DNA of 64,000 bases from Acuticoccus sediminis (GTDB lineage: Bacteria; Pseudomonadota; Alphaproteobacteria; Rhizobiales; Amorphaceae). The stretch is from contig NZ_QHHQ01000004.1 in NCBI RefSeq assembly GCF_003258595.1, forward strand, positions 496,001 to 560,000, given 5' to 3'. A program made the position numbers and the translations under genes. Positions 25,971-34,727 of this stretch are shown piece after piece (positions within the stretch are counted from its first letter, which is position 1; each line of letters opens with the position of its first letter). The notes below the pieces were generated by a model that searched no databases, was not told the origin of the DNA, and saw nothing but the letters and a program-made list of their open reading frames with translations.

Positions 25971-27563
25971 TCAGTCCATCGTGACCCAGCGGATCTCCAG
26001 CCAGTTGTCCGGGCGGACCGGCGCCGAGACGCTGTCCTTCATCGCGTAGACGAGGACCTGGTTGTAGAGCGGGACGTAGAGCTCCGCCTCGGTGATCTCG
26101 GCGTAGATGTCCTTCATCATCTGCGTGCGCTTGGCGGCGTCGAGCTCATCGCGCGCGGCGCGGATCTTCTCGTCGAGGGCCGGGTCGGAGTACTGGTTGT
26201 AGTTGTAGATGCCCTCGCCCGCCTCGTCGTTGCGGGTCATCAGCATCGTCTCCAGCGCGTACATGCCGTCCGCGAAGGGCGAGTTGAAGCCCATCATGAA
26301 CGCCGACGTGTCCCGCTCCCACAGCTTCGGGAAGTACTGCGCGCGCGGCATCGCGTTGAGGGTGATGTCGAGGCCGATGCGCGACAGCATCGTCACCAGC
26401 GTCTTACAGACCTGCTCGTCGTTGATGTAGCGGTTGTTCGGGCAGTCGAGAGTGTAGGCGAAGCCGTTCGGGTAGCCGGCCTCGGCGAGGAGCGCCTTCG
26501 CCTTCTCCGGGTCATACGCCGGTGCCTCGTCGAGCGCGGCGTCGTAGCCGTTGTTCTTCGGCGCGAGGATCTGGTTCGTCTTCGAGGCGAGGCCGCGCAT
26601 CACGGTCTTGATGATGGCGTCGCGGTCGATCGCGTAGCTGATCGCCTCGCGCACGTCCTTCTTCTTGAAGGGATTGCCCTCGGCCTCGACGTACTTCGGG
26701 TCGTCGCTGGCGAGGTCGAAGCCGAAGAAGACCGTGCGGAACTCGTCCACCTGCTCCAGCTTGATGCCGGGCGAGGCCTCGAGACGGGCGACCGCCTGGC
26801 TCGGCACGTCGATCACGAGGTCGAGCTCACCGGAGAGGAGCGCCGCGACGCGCGTCGGATCGCTGGAGATCGGCATGAACTCGATCGTATCGATGGAGTC
26901 GGCCATCTCGCCCCAGTAGTCCGGGTTGATCGAGAGGACCGTCTTGGTGTCCGGCTGGCGGCTCTCCAGGGTGTAGGGGCCCGTGCCGTTGGCGTGCAGC
27001 GCGGTGTAGCTCTCCTCGCCGGACTTGAGGTCCTGCGGCTTCAGCGCGCCGTTCGCCTCGGTCCACTCCTTGTCCATGATGGGGATGTTGGCGAGACGGT
27101 CCGGCAGCAGCGGATCGGGCTTCGCGGTGATGACGTCGACGGTGTGGTCGTCCACCACCTCGACCTTGAGGCCCGCGGTGTAGCCGGAGAACTGCGAGGT
27201 CTCCGCCTGGCTACGCTCGATGGTGAACTTCACGTCCTCGGCGGTGAACGGCGCGCCGTCGTGGAACGTCACGCCCTCGCGCAACTTGAAGCGCCACGTC
27301 GTGTCGCCGGTCTGCTCCCACTCGGTCGCGAGCATCGGCGCCTTGGCCATCTGCTGGTCACGGGTCACGAGCGGCTCGTAGATCCAGGACAGCACCGTGA
27401 TGGTCGTCTGGATGTTCTGCGCCTGCGGGTCCATCGTTCCGGCGTCGGCCTGCGCGCCGATGCGCAGCGTCTTGGCATCCGCCGCCCCCGCGAGGAGGGT
27501 CAGCGCTGCGGCGCTTGTGAGCACCAGGCCGGCGAGCCGGGCCCTAAGGGTTCGTCCGCTCAT
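25971..27563 (-). CDS. ABC transporter substrate-binding protein (peptide/SBP_bac_5 family)
   Basis: A 530-residue periplasmic binding protein. The N-terminal segment RARLAGLVLTSAAALTLLAG ending at AADA is a Sec signal peptide. Mature features of family 5 are TLRIGAQADAGTMDPQ, WRFKLREGVTFHDGAPFTAE and the C-terminal lobe with QMMKDIYAEITEAELYVPLY. Family members bind di- and oligopeptides, opines, glutathione or nickel. It captures the substrate for the two permeases encoded just upstream, and the ATPases come from a separate unit at 33864-35722. The gap to the permease gene is 60 bases. Confidence 0.93.
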   Translation of the reverse strand: MSGRTLRARLAGLVLTSAAALTLLAGAADAKTLRIGAQADAGTMDPQAQNIQTTITVLSWIYEPLVTRDQQMAKAPMLATEWEQTGDTTWRFKLREGVTFHDGAPFTAEDVKFTIERSQAETSQFSGYTAGLKVEVVDDHTVDVITAKPDPLLPDRLANIPIMDKEWTEANGALKPQDLKSGEESYTALHANGTGPYTLESRQPDTKTVLSINPDYWGEMADSIDTIEFMPISSDPTRVAALLSGELDLVIDVPSQAVARLEASPGIKLEQVDEFRTVFFGFDLASDDPKYVEAEGNPFKKKDVREAISYAIDRDAIIKTVMRGLASKTNQILAPKNNGYDAALDEAPAYDPEKAKALLAEAGYPNGFAYTLDCPNNRYINDEQVCKTLVTMLSRIGLDITLNAMPRAQYFPKLWERDTSAFMMGFNSPFADGMYALETMLMTRNDEAGEGIYNYNQYSDPALDEKIRAARDELDAAKRTQMMKDIYAEITEAELYVPLYNQVLVYAMKDSVSAPVRPDNWLEIRWVTMD

Positions 27564-27623
27564 GTACGTCCTTTCGGTCAGTTCGAGGGCAGTTCCGGCT
27601 GCGGCGGGAGGTCAGGGCCCCGC

Positions 27624-28577
27624 TCATCGCAGCCGCGGATTGAGCGCGTCGCGCAGCCAGTCCCCCAGCAGGTTGACCGCGAGAACGAGGATGAGGAGCG
27701 CGAGGCCGGGGAAGATGGCGAGCCACCATTCGCCGGACAGGAGGTAGGCGTTGCCCACCCGGATCAGCGTTCCGAGCGACGGCTGCGTCGGCGGCAGGCC
27801 GAGACCCACGAACGAGAGCGTCGCCTCCAGGATGATCGCCACCGCGAGCTGGATCGTCGCCAGCACGAACACCGGCGTCATCACGTTCGGCAGGATGTGG
27901 CGGAACAGGATGAACGAGGACGACTGGCCGATGATGCGCGCGGCGGCCACGTAGTCCTGCCGCGCCTCCACCATCGTCGCGGCGCGGATGGTGCGGGCGT
28001 ACTGCACCCACCCGGCGAGGGCGATGGCGACGATCATCACCCAGATCGCGAACCGGTTGTGCGCCGCCTGCCCCAGCGCCGCGCGGATGACGCCGTCGAT
28101 CAGCACCGCCACCAGCATCGCCGGGAAGGTGAGCTGAATGTCGGCGATCCGCATGATGACGGCGTCGACGATGCCGCCCCGGAACCCCGCCACGAGCCCC
28201 AGCCCGACGCCGATGACCAGCGACAGGGCCACCGCCGCGACGCTGACGAAGAGCGAGATCCTGAGGCCGTAGATGATGGCCGAGAGGATGTCGCGGCCCT
28301 GGTCGTCCCCGCCGAGCGGCAGCGACCACGAGCCGCCCTCGAGCCAGGCCGGCGGCCGGAAGGCGTCGGAGAAGTCGAGCGTCGAGAGGTCGTTGACGTT
28401 GTGCGGCGCGACGAGGTCCGGAAACGCCGCCGCCACCGCGAAGGCGATCACCACGACCAGCGACAGGAGCGCGACCGGGCTGCGCAGGAGATCGTGGAGG
28501 ACGTCGTTGTCGCGCAGCACCGACCACAGCCCGAGCGGCGACCGGCGCGCGGCGGAGCGCGGGGCCATCTCGCTCAT
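27624..28577 (-). CDS. Peptide-type ABC transporter permease (DppC-like)
   Basis: A 317-residue inner-membrane permease. One N-terminal membrane segment (ALLSLVVVIAFAVAAAFPDL) is followed by the DppC-type loop SLPLGGDDQGRDILSAIIYG. The transport domain carries the EAA-like motif DYVAAARIIGQSSSFILFRH, which contacts the ATPase. About six membrane helices are visible. The start overlaps the DppB-type stop by four bases (28574-28577). Confidence 0.93.
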   Translation of the reverse strand: MSEMAPRSAARRSPLGLWSVLRDNDVLHDLLRSPVALLSLVVVIAFAVAAAFPDLVAPHNVNDLSTLDFSDAFRPPAWLEGGSWSLPLGGDDQGRDILSAIIYGLRISLFVSVAAVALSLVIGVGLGLVAGFRGGIVDAVIMRIADIQLTFPAMLVAVLIDGVIRAALGQAAHNRFAIWVMIVAIALAGWVQYARTIRAATMVEARQDYVAAARIIGQSSSFILFRHILPNVMTPVFVLATIQLAVAIILEATLSFVGLGLPPTQPSLGTLIRVGNAYLLSGEWWLAIFPGLALLILVLAVNLLGDWLRDALNPRLR

Positions 28578-29560
28578 GCCCGGCCCCCGCTCGCGACGGT
28601 CGCCCGAAGGCGCGGGTCGATCGCGTAGTAGAGGAGGTCGACGACGAGGTTGATGGTCACGAAGAAGACCGCGATGAGGATGAGGTAGGCCGACAGCACC
28701 GGCACGTCCGCCGCCGCGACCGACTGCAGGAAGAGGAGCCCCAGCCCCGGCCACTGGAAGACCTGCTCGGTGATGACCGCGAACGCGATGACCGAGCCGA
28801 GCTGCAGCCCCGCCACCGTGATCACCGGCACCAGCGTGTTGCGCAGCGCGTGGTGGATGTGGACCGAGCGCCCCGGCAGGCCCCGCGCCTGGGCGAAGCG
28901 GATGTAATCCATCCGCAGCACTTCCAGCATCTCCGCCCGCACGAGACGCATGATCATCGCGATCTGGAACACCGAGATCGTGACCGCCGGCATGATGAGG
29001 GCCTTGATCCCGCTCGCGGTGAGGAAGCTCGTCGTCCAGCCGCCGAGGTCGGTCACCTGGCCGCGCCCGAAGGAGGACAGCCAGCCGAGCTTGACCGAGA
29101 AGATCCAGATGAGGAGGAGCCCCATGAAGAAGGACGGCATGGAGATACCGATGAGGGAGACCGCCAGCGCGAGGTTGCTGCCGACCCTGCCGCGCTTGAG
29201 CGCGGCGTAGATCCCGGCCGGGATGCCGACGGCGAGCGCCAGCACCATCCCCGTCGTGGCGAGCTCGATGGTCGCGGGGGCGCGTTCGGCGAGGACCCGC
29301 GCGACGGGCGTTCCGAGGCGGTAGGATATGCCGAAATTGCCCTGCAGCGTCTTCCACACGTAGTCGGCGAACTGCAGCACGAGCGGCCGGTCGAGGCCGA
29401 GTTCGGCGCGCAGCGCGTCGCGCTGGATCCCGGTCGAGTTGGCGCCGAGGATCGAGACGATGGGATCGCCGAGAAAGCGGAACATCAGGAAGGCGAGCAC
29501 CATCACCACGGCGATCACCACCACCGCCTGCAGGACGCGCTGCACCAGGAAGAGGCTCAC
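28574..29560 (-). CDS. Peptide-type ABC transporter permease (DppB-like)
   Basis: A 328-residue inner-membrane permease that starts with GTG at 29560, giving MSLFLVQRVLQAVVVIAVVM, a typical DppB first helix. GNFGISYRLGTPV is the family's periplasmic block, and the EAA motif is DYIRFAQARGLPGRSVHIHH. Six membrane helices are apparent. The GTG overlaps the aminotransferase stop (29557-29560), so the transporter is co-translated with an enzyme gene. The start is chosen because any upstream extension would lie inside the aminotransferase gene. Confidence 0.92.
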   Translation of the reverse strand: MSLFLVQRVLQAVVVIAVVMVLAFLMFRFLGDPIVSILGANSTGIQRDALRAELGLDRPLVLQFADYVWKTLQGNFGISYRLGTPVARVLAERAPATIELATTGMVLALAVGIPAGIYAALKRGRVGSNLALAVSLIGISMPSFFMGLLLIWIFSVKLGWLSSFGRGQVTDLGGWTTSFLTASGIKALIMPAVTISVFQIAMIMRLVRAEMLEVLRMDYIRFAQARGLPGRSVHIHHALRNTLVPVITVAGLQLGSVIAFAVITEQVFQWPGLGLLFLQSVAAADVPVLSAYLILIAVFFVTINLVVDLLYYAIDPRLRATVASGGRA

Positions 29561-30894
29561 GCGCCCCCCTCCCCGCGCTCCAGCGCGACGGCTTCGGCCA
29601 CCGCCGCGCCGAGGCCTCGGTAGTCGGCCGCCTCGTTGTAGACCTGCGCGCTGATCCTCAGCCACACGGCGCCGGCCAGCGTGGTGAAGGCCGCCTCGAT
29701 GCCGTGCGCGTCGTAAAGGTGCGCACCGAGGCGGGCGACGCCCTCGCGCGTCGGCTCGGCGCCGGCCGGGAGCGATACCGTGACCATCGACTGGAACGCC
29801 GAGGGCACCGCGCCGAGGCCCGTTCCGAGGGCCGCGGCCGCGTCCTCGGCCGCCGCCAGCGCCAGATCCCGGTTGCGGTCCCGCAGCGCCGGTCCGCCGA
29901 GCGAGCGATGCAGCGCGACCGCCAGCGGCAGCGTCAGCACGGCGGACATGTCCCGCGTCCCCTGCTTGTCGAACTCCGGCGCGAAGCCCTGGCCGTAGGC
30001 GTGGGAAATGGCGAGCGGGTGAACCGGCGCGGCCGAGCGGCCCACCGCGACGAAGGCCGCGCTCTTGGCGCCGCACAGCCATTTGTGACCGTTGCCGACG
30101 TAGTAGTCCGCCCCGATCGCATCGACGTCGAGGTCGAGGAGGCCCGGGGCGTGCGCGCCGTCCACCAGAAGCGGCACGGCCCTCGCCCGGCACAGCGCCG
30201 CGACGGCGGCGACGGGGAACGTCACGGCCGAGCCCGACGCCACATGGTCGACGATGACGAGCCGCGTGCGCGCGCCGATCGCCTCGCCGATGGCGTCGGT
30301 CACCACCGCCGGGTCGGCAATCGGCATGCCCAGCGGCACGGTGACGACGCGCGCGCCGGTCGCTGCCGCGGCAAACGCCAGCAGCTGGCGCACGGCGTTG
30401 TACTGGTGGTCCGTCACGACGATCTCGTCGCCGGGCTCCAGCGCGAGCCCCCGGACGACGGTCGCCACCCCCTCGGTGGCGTTGACGACGAAGCCGAGAC
30501 GCTCCGGATCGGTGCCGACGAAGTCCGCGACGGCGTCGGCCGCCTGCCGCAGCGCCCCCGGCAGCTCGCGCATGAAGAATCGGGCGGGATTGCGCTCCAT
30601 CCGCGCGCGCCAGTCGGCCTGCCCGGCCTGGATCGCGCGCGGGGTGGCTCCGTATGCCCCATGGTTCAGGTAGCGCGTATCCGCGTCGAGCGTGAACAGC
30701 GCCCGTGCCGGCGCACCCCACAGCGCCGCGCCGGTGGCCGGCTCGCCGCGCCAGACCTCGCCCGGGTCCGCGCGGCGAGGCGGCTCCCCGAAGACCGCGT
30801 CGTCCGCCGCGCCCGCGCCGGACGCCGCCGACGCATCGTCGCGGCATGACAATTGCGAGGTCTCGTCAGGGCTCACGGCGGTCATCAACGGCAT
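29557..30894 (-). CDS. Class V aminotransferase, isopenicillin-N-epimerase-like
   Basis: A 445-residue PLP-dependent enzyme. Key blocks are TRYLNHGAYGATPRAIQ, NATEGVATVVRGL, the cofactor Asp/His in LVDGAHAPG and the PLP lysine in YYVGNGHKWLCGAKSA. These resemble the CefD/cysteine-desulfurase-like branch, which includes epimerases, lyases and aminotransferases. An Ala/Asp-rich stretch of about 55 residues precedes the fold; start 30894 or the Met at 30885 are both possible. It is the first gene of the eight-gene operon and a predicted GntR operator lies 18 bases upstream. An epimerase or C-N lyase role is as likely as transamination. Confidence 0.85.
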   Translation of the reverse strand: MPLMTAVSPDETSQLSCRDDASAASGAGAADDAVFGEPPRRADPGEVWRGEPATGAALWGAPARALFTLDADTRYLNHGAYGATPRAIQAGQADWRARMERNPARFFMRELPGALRQAADAVADFVGTDPERLGFVVNATEGVATVVRGLALEPGDEIVVTDHQYNAVRQLLAFAAAATGARVVTVPLGMPIADPAVVTDAIGEAIGARTRLVIVDHVASGSAVTFPVAAVAALCRARAVPLLVDGAHAPGLLDLDVDAIGADYYVGNGHKWLCGAKSAAFVAVGRSAAPVHPLAISHAYGQGFAPEFDKQGTRDMSAVLTLPLAVALHRSLGGPALRDRNRDLALAAAEDAAAALGTGLGAVPSAFQSMVTVSLPAGAEPTREGVARLGAHLYDAHGIEAAFTTLAGAVWLRISAQVYNEAADYRGLGAAVAEAVALERGEGGA

Positions 30895-30904
30895 TCCAGA
30901 GCGT

Positions 30905-30922
30905 CGTTAGACTGTATAACAA
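30905..30922 (-). promoter_or_regulatory. Predicted GntR operator, site 3
   Basis: Read on the minus strand this is TTGTTATACAGTCTAAC, with core TTGT-N3-ACAG at 30912-30922. The flank ACAGTC also occurs at site 1. It lies between the amidohydrolase stop (30939) and the start of the aminotransferase-transporter-hydantoinase operon (30894). Confidence 0.55.
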
Positions 30923-30938
30923 TTAGCCATGCCTTCAA

Positions 30939-32240
30939 TCAAGGCAGAACTGGCCGATCGGCCCCGGCGCCGCACCACCTTCCACCCTTCATCACGCTGA
31001 GCCGGGCGGGATCGCCGAGGATGGAGAGGTCGGCCAGCGGGTCGCCGTCGACGAGCACGAGATCGGCGAGGAGACCCGGCCGGATCCGCCCCGCTTCGAG
31101 CTCCAGGAGATCGGCGTTCGTGGCCGTCGCCGCGCAGAGCGCCTCCATCGGCGACAGCCCGCCCTCCACCAGAAGCGCCAGCTCGCGCCAGTACATCGCG
31201 CCGTGGGTGACCTGGAAGCCGGCGTCGGTGCCGCAGGCGATGGTGACGCCGGACGCCTTCGCGCGTGCCATCGTCTCCCACTTCGCGGTGCGCGAGGCCT
31301 CCAGCCAGCGCCAGTGCACCGGGCTCACGCCCTGCGTCGCCCGGTCGATCTCGAAGTTGCGCTCGTTGACGAGCAGGGTCGGCACGAACACCGTCCCGGA
31401 CCGGACCATCAGCTCGACGACCGCGTCGTCGGTGAAGTGGGCGTGCTCCACGCAGTCGACTCCCCGGCGGATCGTCTCGGCAAGCGCCTCCTCTCCCGTG
31501 GTGTGGGAGGCGACCTTGAGGCCCTTGCGGTGCGCCTCGTCGCACGCCGCCCCGATCTCGTCGGGCGCCATCTCCAGCCGGCACCACGCACCCGGTCCGC
31601 CATACGCCGGCCCGCAGGTGTTGAGCTTGATGAAGTCCGCGCCGCGCTTGGCCTCGAGGCGCACGCCGCGCCGGAATCCGTCGGCGCCGTCGCACGGCTG
31701 CGTCAGGCCGTCGAAGCGGGTCTGGTCGCCCCAGCCCGGCTGGTCCATGTGCCCGCCGGTCACCGACAGCCCACGCCCGCACGCGCGGATGCGCGGCCCC
31801 TCGACGTGCCCGGCCGCGATCGCGTCGCGCAGGTCGATGATGACGCCGCCCGGCGCGTGCATGTCGCGCACCGCGGTGATGCCGTGGGCCAGCGTCGCGC
31901 GCGCGTACCCCGCCGCGCGCAGGGCGATGGCGGGGTAGGACATCTCCGCGTGCTCGTTGCGGAAGGCCGCCTTCGTCGGCGCGCCGCTGTAGGCGAGGTG
32001 GACATGGGCGTCGATGAGGCCGGGGACGAGCGTGCGGCCCGCCGCGTCGATCACCTCGGTGCCGTCGGGGAAGCCGATGTCGTCCGCCGCGCCGACCGCC
32101 GCGATCCGGTCTCCCTCCACCAGCACGGCGCCCGGAAAGGGCGCGGCGCCGGTGCCGTCGACGATCGACGCCCGGAGGAGCGTCCGCGCGGGCCGGGCAG
32201 GCGCGGCGGGGACGACGGACAACGAGGTGGAATCGGCCAT
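30939..32240 (-). CDS. Amidohydrolase (imidazolonepropionase-like)
   Basis: A 433-residue metal-dependent hydrolase. The metal motif HVHLAYSG follows LVPGLIDA. Lys in FIKLNTCGPAYG, His in VASHTTGEEA, EHAHFT and the Asp in CGTDAGFQV complete the amidohydrolase metal site. Members of this branch act on cyclic amides, prolidase-type dipeptides or aryl amides. It is cytoplasmic and the last gene of the unit starting with the transporter ATPases, two bases after the GMC gene stop. It could act before or after the hydantoinase in breaking amide bonds. Confidence 0.9.
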   Translation of the reverse strand: MADSTSLSVVPAAPARPARTLLRASIVDGTGAAPFPGAVLVEGDRIAAVGAADDIGFPDGTEVIDAAGRTLVPGLIDAHVHLAYSGAPTKAAFRNEHAEMSYPAIALRAAGYARATLAHGITAVRDMHAPGGVIIDLRDAIAAGHVEGPRIRACGRGLSVTGGHMDQPGWGDQTRFDGLTQPCDGADGFRRGVRLEAKRGADFIKLNTCGPAYGGPGAWCRLEMAPDEIGAACDEAHRKGLKVASHTTGEEALAETIRRGVDCVEHAHFTDDAVVELMVRSGTVFVPTLLVNERNFEIDRATQGVSPVHWRWLEASRTAKWETMARAKASGVTIACGTDAGFQVTHGAMYWRELALLVEGGLSPMEALCAATATNADLLELEAGRIRPGLLADLVLVDGDPLADLSILGDPARLSVMKGGRWCGAGADRPVLP

Positions 32241-32242
32241 CT

Positions 32243-33862
32243 CTAGTGCTCCGTGACGATGTGGTCGGCGGTGCGCAGGGCCAACGCCTGCGCCGTGCTG
32301 GTCGGGTTCATCGCGCTGCCGGTCACGAAGACGCTGGAGTCCGCGAGGAAGAGGTTGGAAACGTCGTGGCAGCGGCCGAACCGGTCGGTGACCGACGTCT
32401 CGCGGTCGTTGCCCATCCGCGCGGTGCCCATGAGGTGAAACCCGGCCTGCGCCTTCAGCGGATCGACCGCGATCGCCCGCGCCCCGGCGGCGCGCAGCAC
32501 CTCCTCGGCCCGGGCGATGGCGAAGTCGAGCGCGGCCCGGGACTCCGGCGCGAGGCGGTAGGTCATCTTCGCCGCCGGGTAGCCGTCGCGGTCGGTCACC
32601 GCGTCCGACAGGGTCACGCGATTGTGCGCCTCCGGCAGGTCCTCCGCGCAGATCGTGAGGCGCGCGACGTGGTCGAAGCGGGACGCGAAGGCGGCGTGGT
32701 GCCCCGTGCCCCATGGGAGCGGCCCGCCCACCGCGTCGGGCAGCGCCGCCTCGGCGGGACCCGGCCCCGGCCCGAGCTGCATCTTGAAGCCGCGCGGAAA
32801 GCCGCGCGCGGGATCGGGGACGAGGAACTCCAGGCAGACGATCCCGGCCTTCTGCCCCGGCGTCCAGCTCCCGACCGGCGCGTCGAGCAGCCCGTCGACG
32901 CGTGCGTGCGGGTGCAGCATCAGGTTCCGGCCGACGAGGCCGGAGCGGTTGGCAAGCCCCGCGCCGGTGCCCGACATCAGGAGCAGGCGCGGCGTCCCCA
33001 CCCCTCCTGCCGCCAGCACGTAGCGCGACGCCCGCACCCGCACGGCGCCGTCGTCGGTGCCGCAGACCAGCGCCGTCACGCGGCCGTCCGGCCCGGTCTC
33101 GAACGTCAGCGCGCGGTGCCCCGTCAGGAGGCGCGCTCCGGCGGCGATCGCGGGCGCCATGTACGTCCGGTCCGCGCCGGCGGCGACGCGCGCCGGGCAG
33201 CCCGCGTCGCAGGGACCGGCGTGCGTGCAGAGCGCGCTGTCGCCGCGCGAAAGCTCCACCGGCCAGTGATGCCAGCCGAGCGCGTCGAAAGCCCGGGCCA
33301 TCCGCCGGCCGACCGGACCGGCGGTCGGCACCGTCCGCGGCGGCGCCCCCAGCCCCGGCCCGCCGCCCCCCGGGGCGCGGTCGGGACCGGCCGGATCGCC
33401 CGGCACGGCGGCAAGGCCCATCACCCTCTCGTTGATGGCGTAGTAGCGGGCGAGGTCCGCGTGCGCGATCGGCCAGTCGTGCGCCACCCCGTCGAGGGTG
33501 CGCACGCGAAAGTCCTCCTCGCGGAACCGCGGAATGTGCGCCGCCCACCACAGGGTCGTGCCGCCGACCGCGTTGCCGATGGAGGCCTTGATCGGGCTGT
33601 CGCGGTCGTCGACCGGCAAGTCGCCGGCGCCTCGCCTGACATTCGGATTCTCGTGCAGCGGGCCGCTCCGCGCCGCGCCGTAGTCGTCGGCGCCGAAGCC
33701 GAACGCCGCCGCGTCGCGCGCGGCCCCCGCCTCCACACAGACGACGTCGATGCCGGAGGTCGCGAGGCGCCACGTGGCCGCCGCCCCGCACGCCCCTGCC
33801 CCGACCACCACGACGTCGGCCTCGACCGTCGCGCCGGCCGCCGCCGGCCCGCCGCGCGGCAT
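32243..33862 (-). CDS. GMC-family FAD-dependent oxidoreductase
   Basis: A 539-residue flavoprotein. The FAD-binding Rossmann motif is VVVVGAGACGAAATWRL near residue 17, with the adenine-ribose Glu in VVCVEAG. The C-terminal catalytic part has HLMGTARMG and the closing GMC block SAMNPTSTAQALALRTADHI. The start at 33862 (MPRGG) places the FAD motif correctly; one base separates it from the preceding ATPase stop. It oxidises alcohol or sugar hydroxyls. Membrane-linked relatives work with a subunit-3 protein, and a candidate for that is encoded at 17063-17464 under the same predicted operator. Confidence 0.9.
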   Translation of the reverse strand: MPRGGPAAAGATVEADVVVVGAGACGAAATWRLATSGIDVVCVEAGAARDAAAFGFGADDYGAARSGPLHENPNVRRGAGDLPVDDRDSPIKASIGNAVGGTTLWWAAHIPRFREEDFRVRTLDGVAHDWPIAHADLARYYAINERVMGLAAVPGDPAGPDRAPGGGGPGLGAPPRTVPTAGPVGRRMARAFDALGWHHWPVELSRGDSALCTHAGPCDAGCPARVAAGADRTYMAPAIAAGARLLTGHRALTFETGPDGRVTALVCGTDDGAVRVRASRYVLAAGGVGTPRLLLMSGTGAGLANRSGLVGRNLMLHPHARVDGLLDAPVGSWTPGQKAGIVCLEFLVPDPARGFPRGFKMQLGPGPGPAEAALPDAVGGPLPWGTGHHAAFASRFDHVARLTICAEDLPEAHNRVTLSDAVTDRDGYPAAKMTYRLAPESRAALDFAIARAEEVLRAAGARAIAVDPLKAQAGFHLMGTARMGNDRETSVTDRFGRCHDVSNLFLADSSVFVTGSAMNPTSTAQALALRTADHIVTEH

Positions 33863-33863
33863 G

Positions 33864-34727
33864 TCAGGGCGCCTCCCCGGAGACCGCCTGCCCCGGCGCG
33901 CCGACCCGCTCCTCGACCGCATCGACGGTGGGAACGGCGGCGATCAGGCGCCGCGTGTATTCATGGCGCGGCGCCTCGAAGATCGCGGCGGCGGGCCCGT
34001 CCTCGACCAGCCGGCCGCGCGACAGGACGCCGATGTCGTCAGCCATGAAGCGCACGACGGCAAGGTTGTGGCTGATGAAGAAGTAGGTCAGCCCAAGCTC
34101 GTCCTGCAGCTCGCGCATCAGGTTGAGGATCTGCGCCTGGACCGAGACGTCGAGCGCGGACGTCGGCTCGTCGCAGATGATGAAGTCGGCGCGCGTCGCG
34201 ATCGCCCGTGCGATGGCGATCCGCTGGCGCTGGCCGCCGGAGAACTCATGCGGATAACGCACACCGTCATCCGGATGAAGGCCGACCCGCTCCAGCAGCG
34301 TCCCCACCGCGCCGAGCGTCTCCGCCCGGCCCTTGCGCTCGCCCGGCCCCATCAGCGGCTCGCCGATGATCGCGTTCACCTTCCACCGCGGATTGAGGCT
34401 CGAATAGGGGTCCTGGAAGATCATCTGCAGCCGCCGCCGGCCGGCCGCGTCGGCCGCCGCCTGGCCGGCACCCGTCACGGCGGCGTCGCCGATGCGGACC
34501 GTCCCGCGCGTCGGCTCCAGGAGCCCCGCGACCATGCGTGCGATGGTGGACTTGCCGGACCCCGACTCGCCGACGAGCGCATAGGTCGTGCCCTTGCGGA
34601 TCGTGAAGGAGACGTCGTCCACCGCCGTGAGGGCGGGCGGCGTGCGGCCGGCGATGCGCATGGCGACGGTGCGGCGCGGGGCGAACACCTTGGTGAGCCC
34701 CTCGACCCGGACGAGCGGCGCGTTCAT
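33864..34727 (-). CDS. Peptide-type ABC transporter ATPase (DppF/OppF-like)
   Basis: A 287-residue ATPase. Walker A is GESGSGKST, the signature is FSGGQRQR, Walker B is FIICDEPTSALD, and the H-loop is FFISHNLAVVR. The Met at 34727 is chosen because it overlaps the preceding ATPase stop (34724-34727) and starts the ABC fold. It lacks the Cys-rich C-terminal tail of its neighbour, the usual F versus D difference. It powers the permeases encoded about 5 kb downstream on the same strand but in another predicted unit. Confidence 0.92.
   Translation of the reverse strand: MNAPLVRVEGLTKVFAPRRTVAMRIAGRTPPALTAVDDVSFTIRKGTTYALVGESGSGKSTIARMVAGLLEPTRGTVRIGDAAVTGAGQAAADAAGRRRLQMIFQDPYSSLNPRWKVNAIIGEPLMGPGERKGRAETLGAVGTLLERVGLHPDDGVRYPHEFSGGQRQRIAIARAIATRADFIICDEPTSALDVSVQAQILNLMRELQDELGLTYFFISHNLAVVRFMADDIGVLSRGRLVEDGPAAAIFEAPRHEYTRRLIAAVPTVDAVEERVGAPGQAVSGEAP

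Noticed and set aside
25893-28628. Open frame of 911 codons on the plus strand
   Set aside because: It is antisense to the binding-protein and permease genes, whose signal peptide, membrane helices and motifs are unmistakable.
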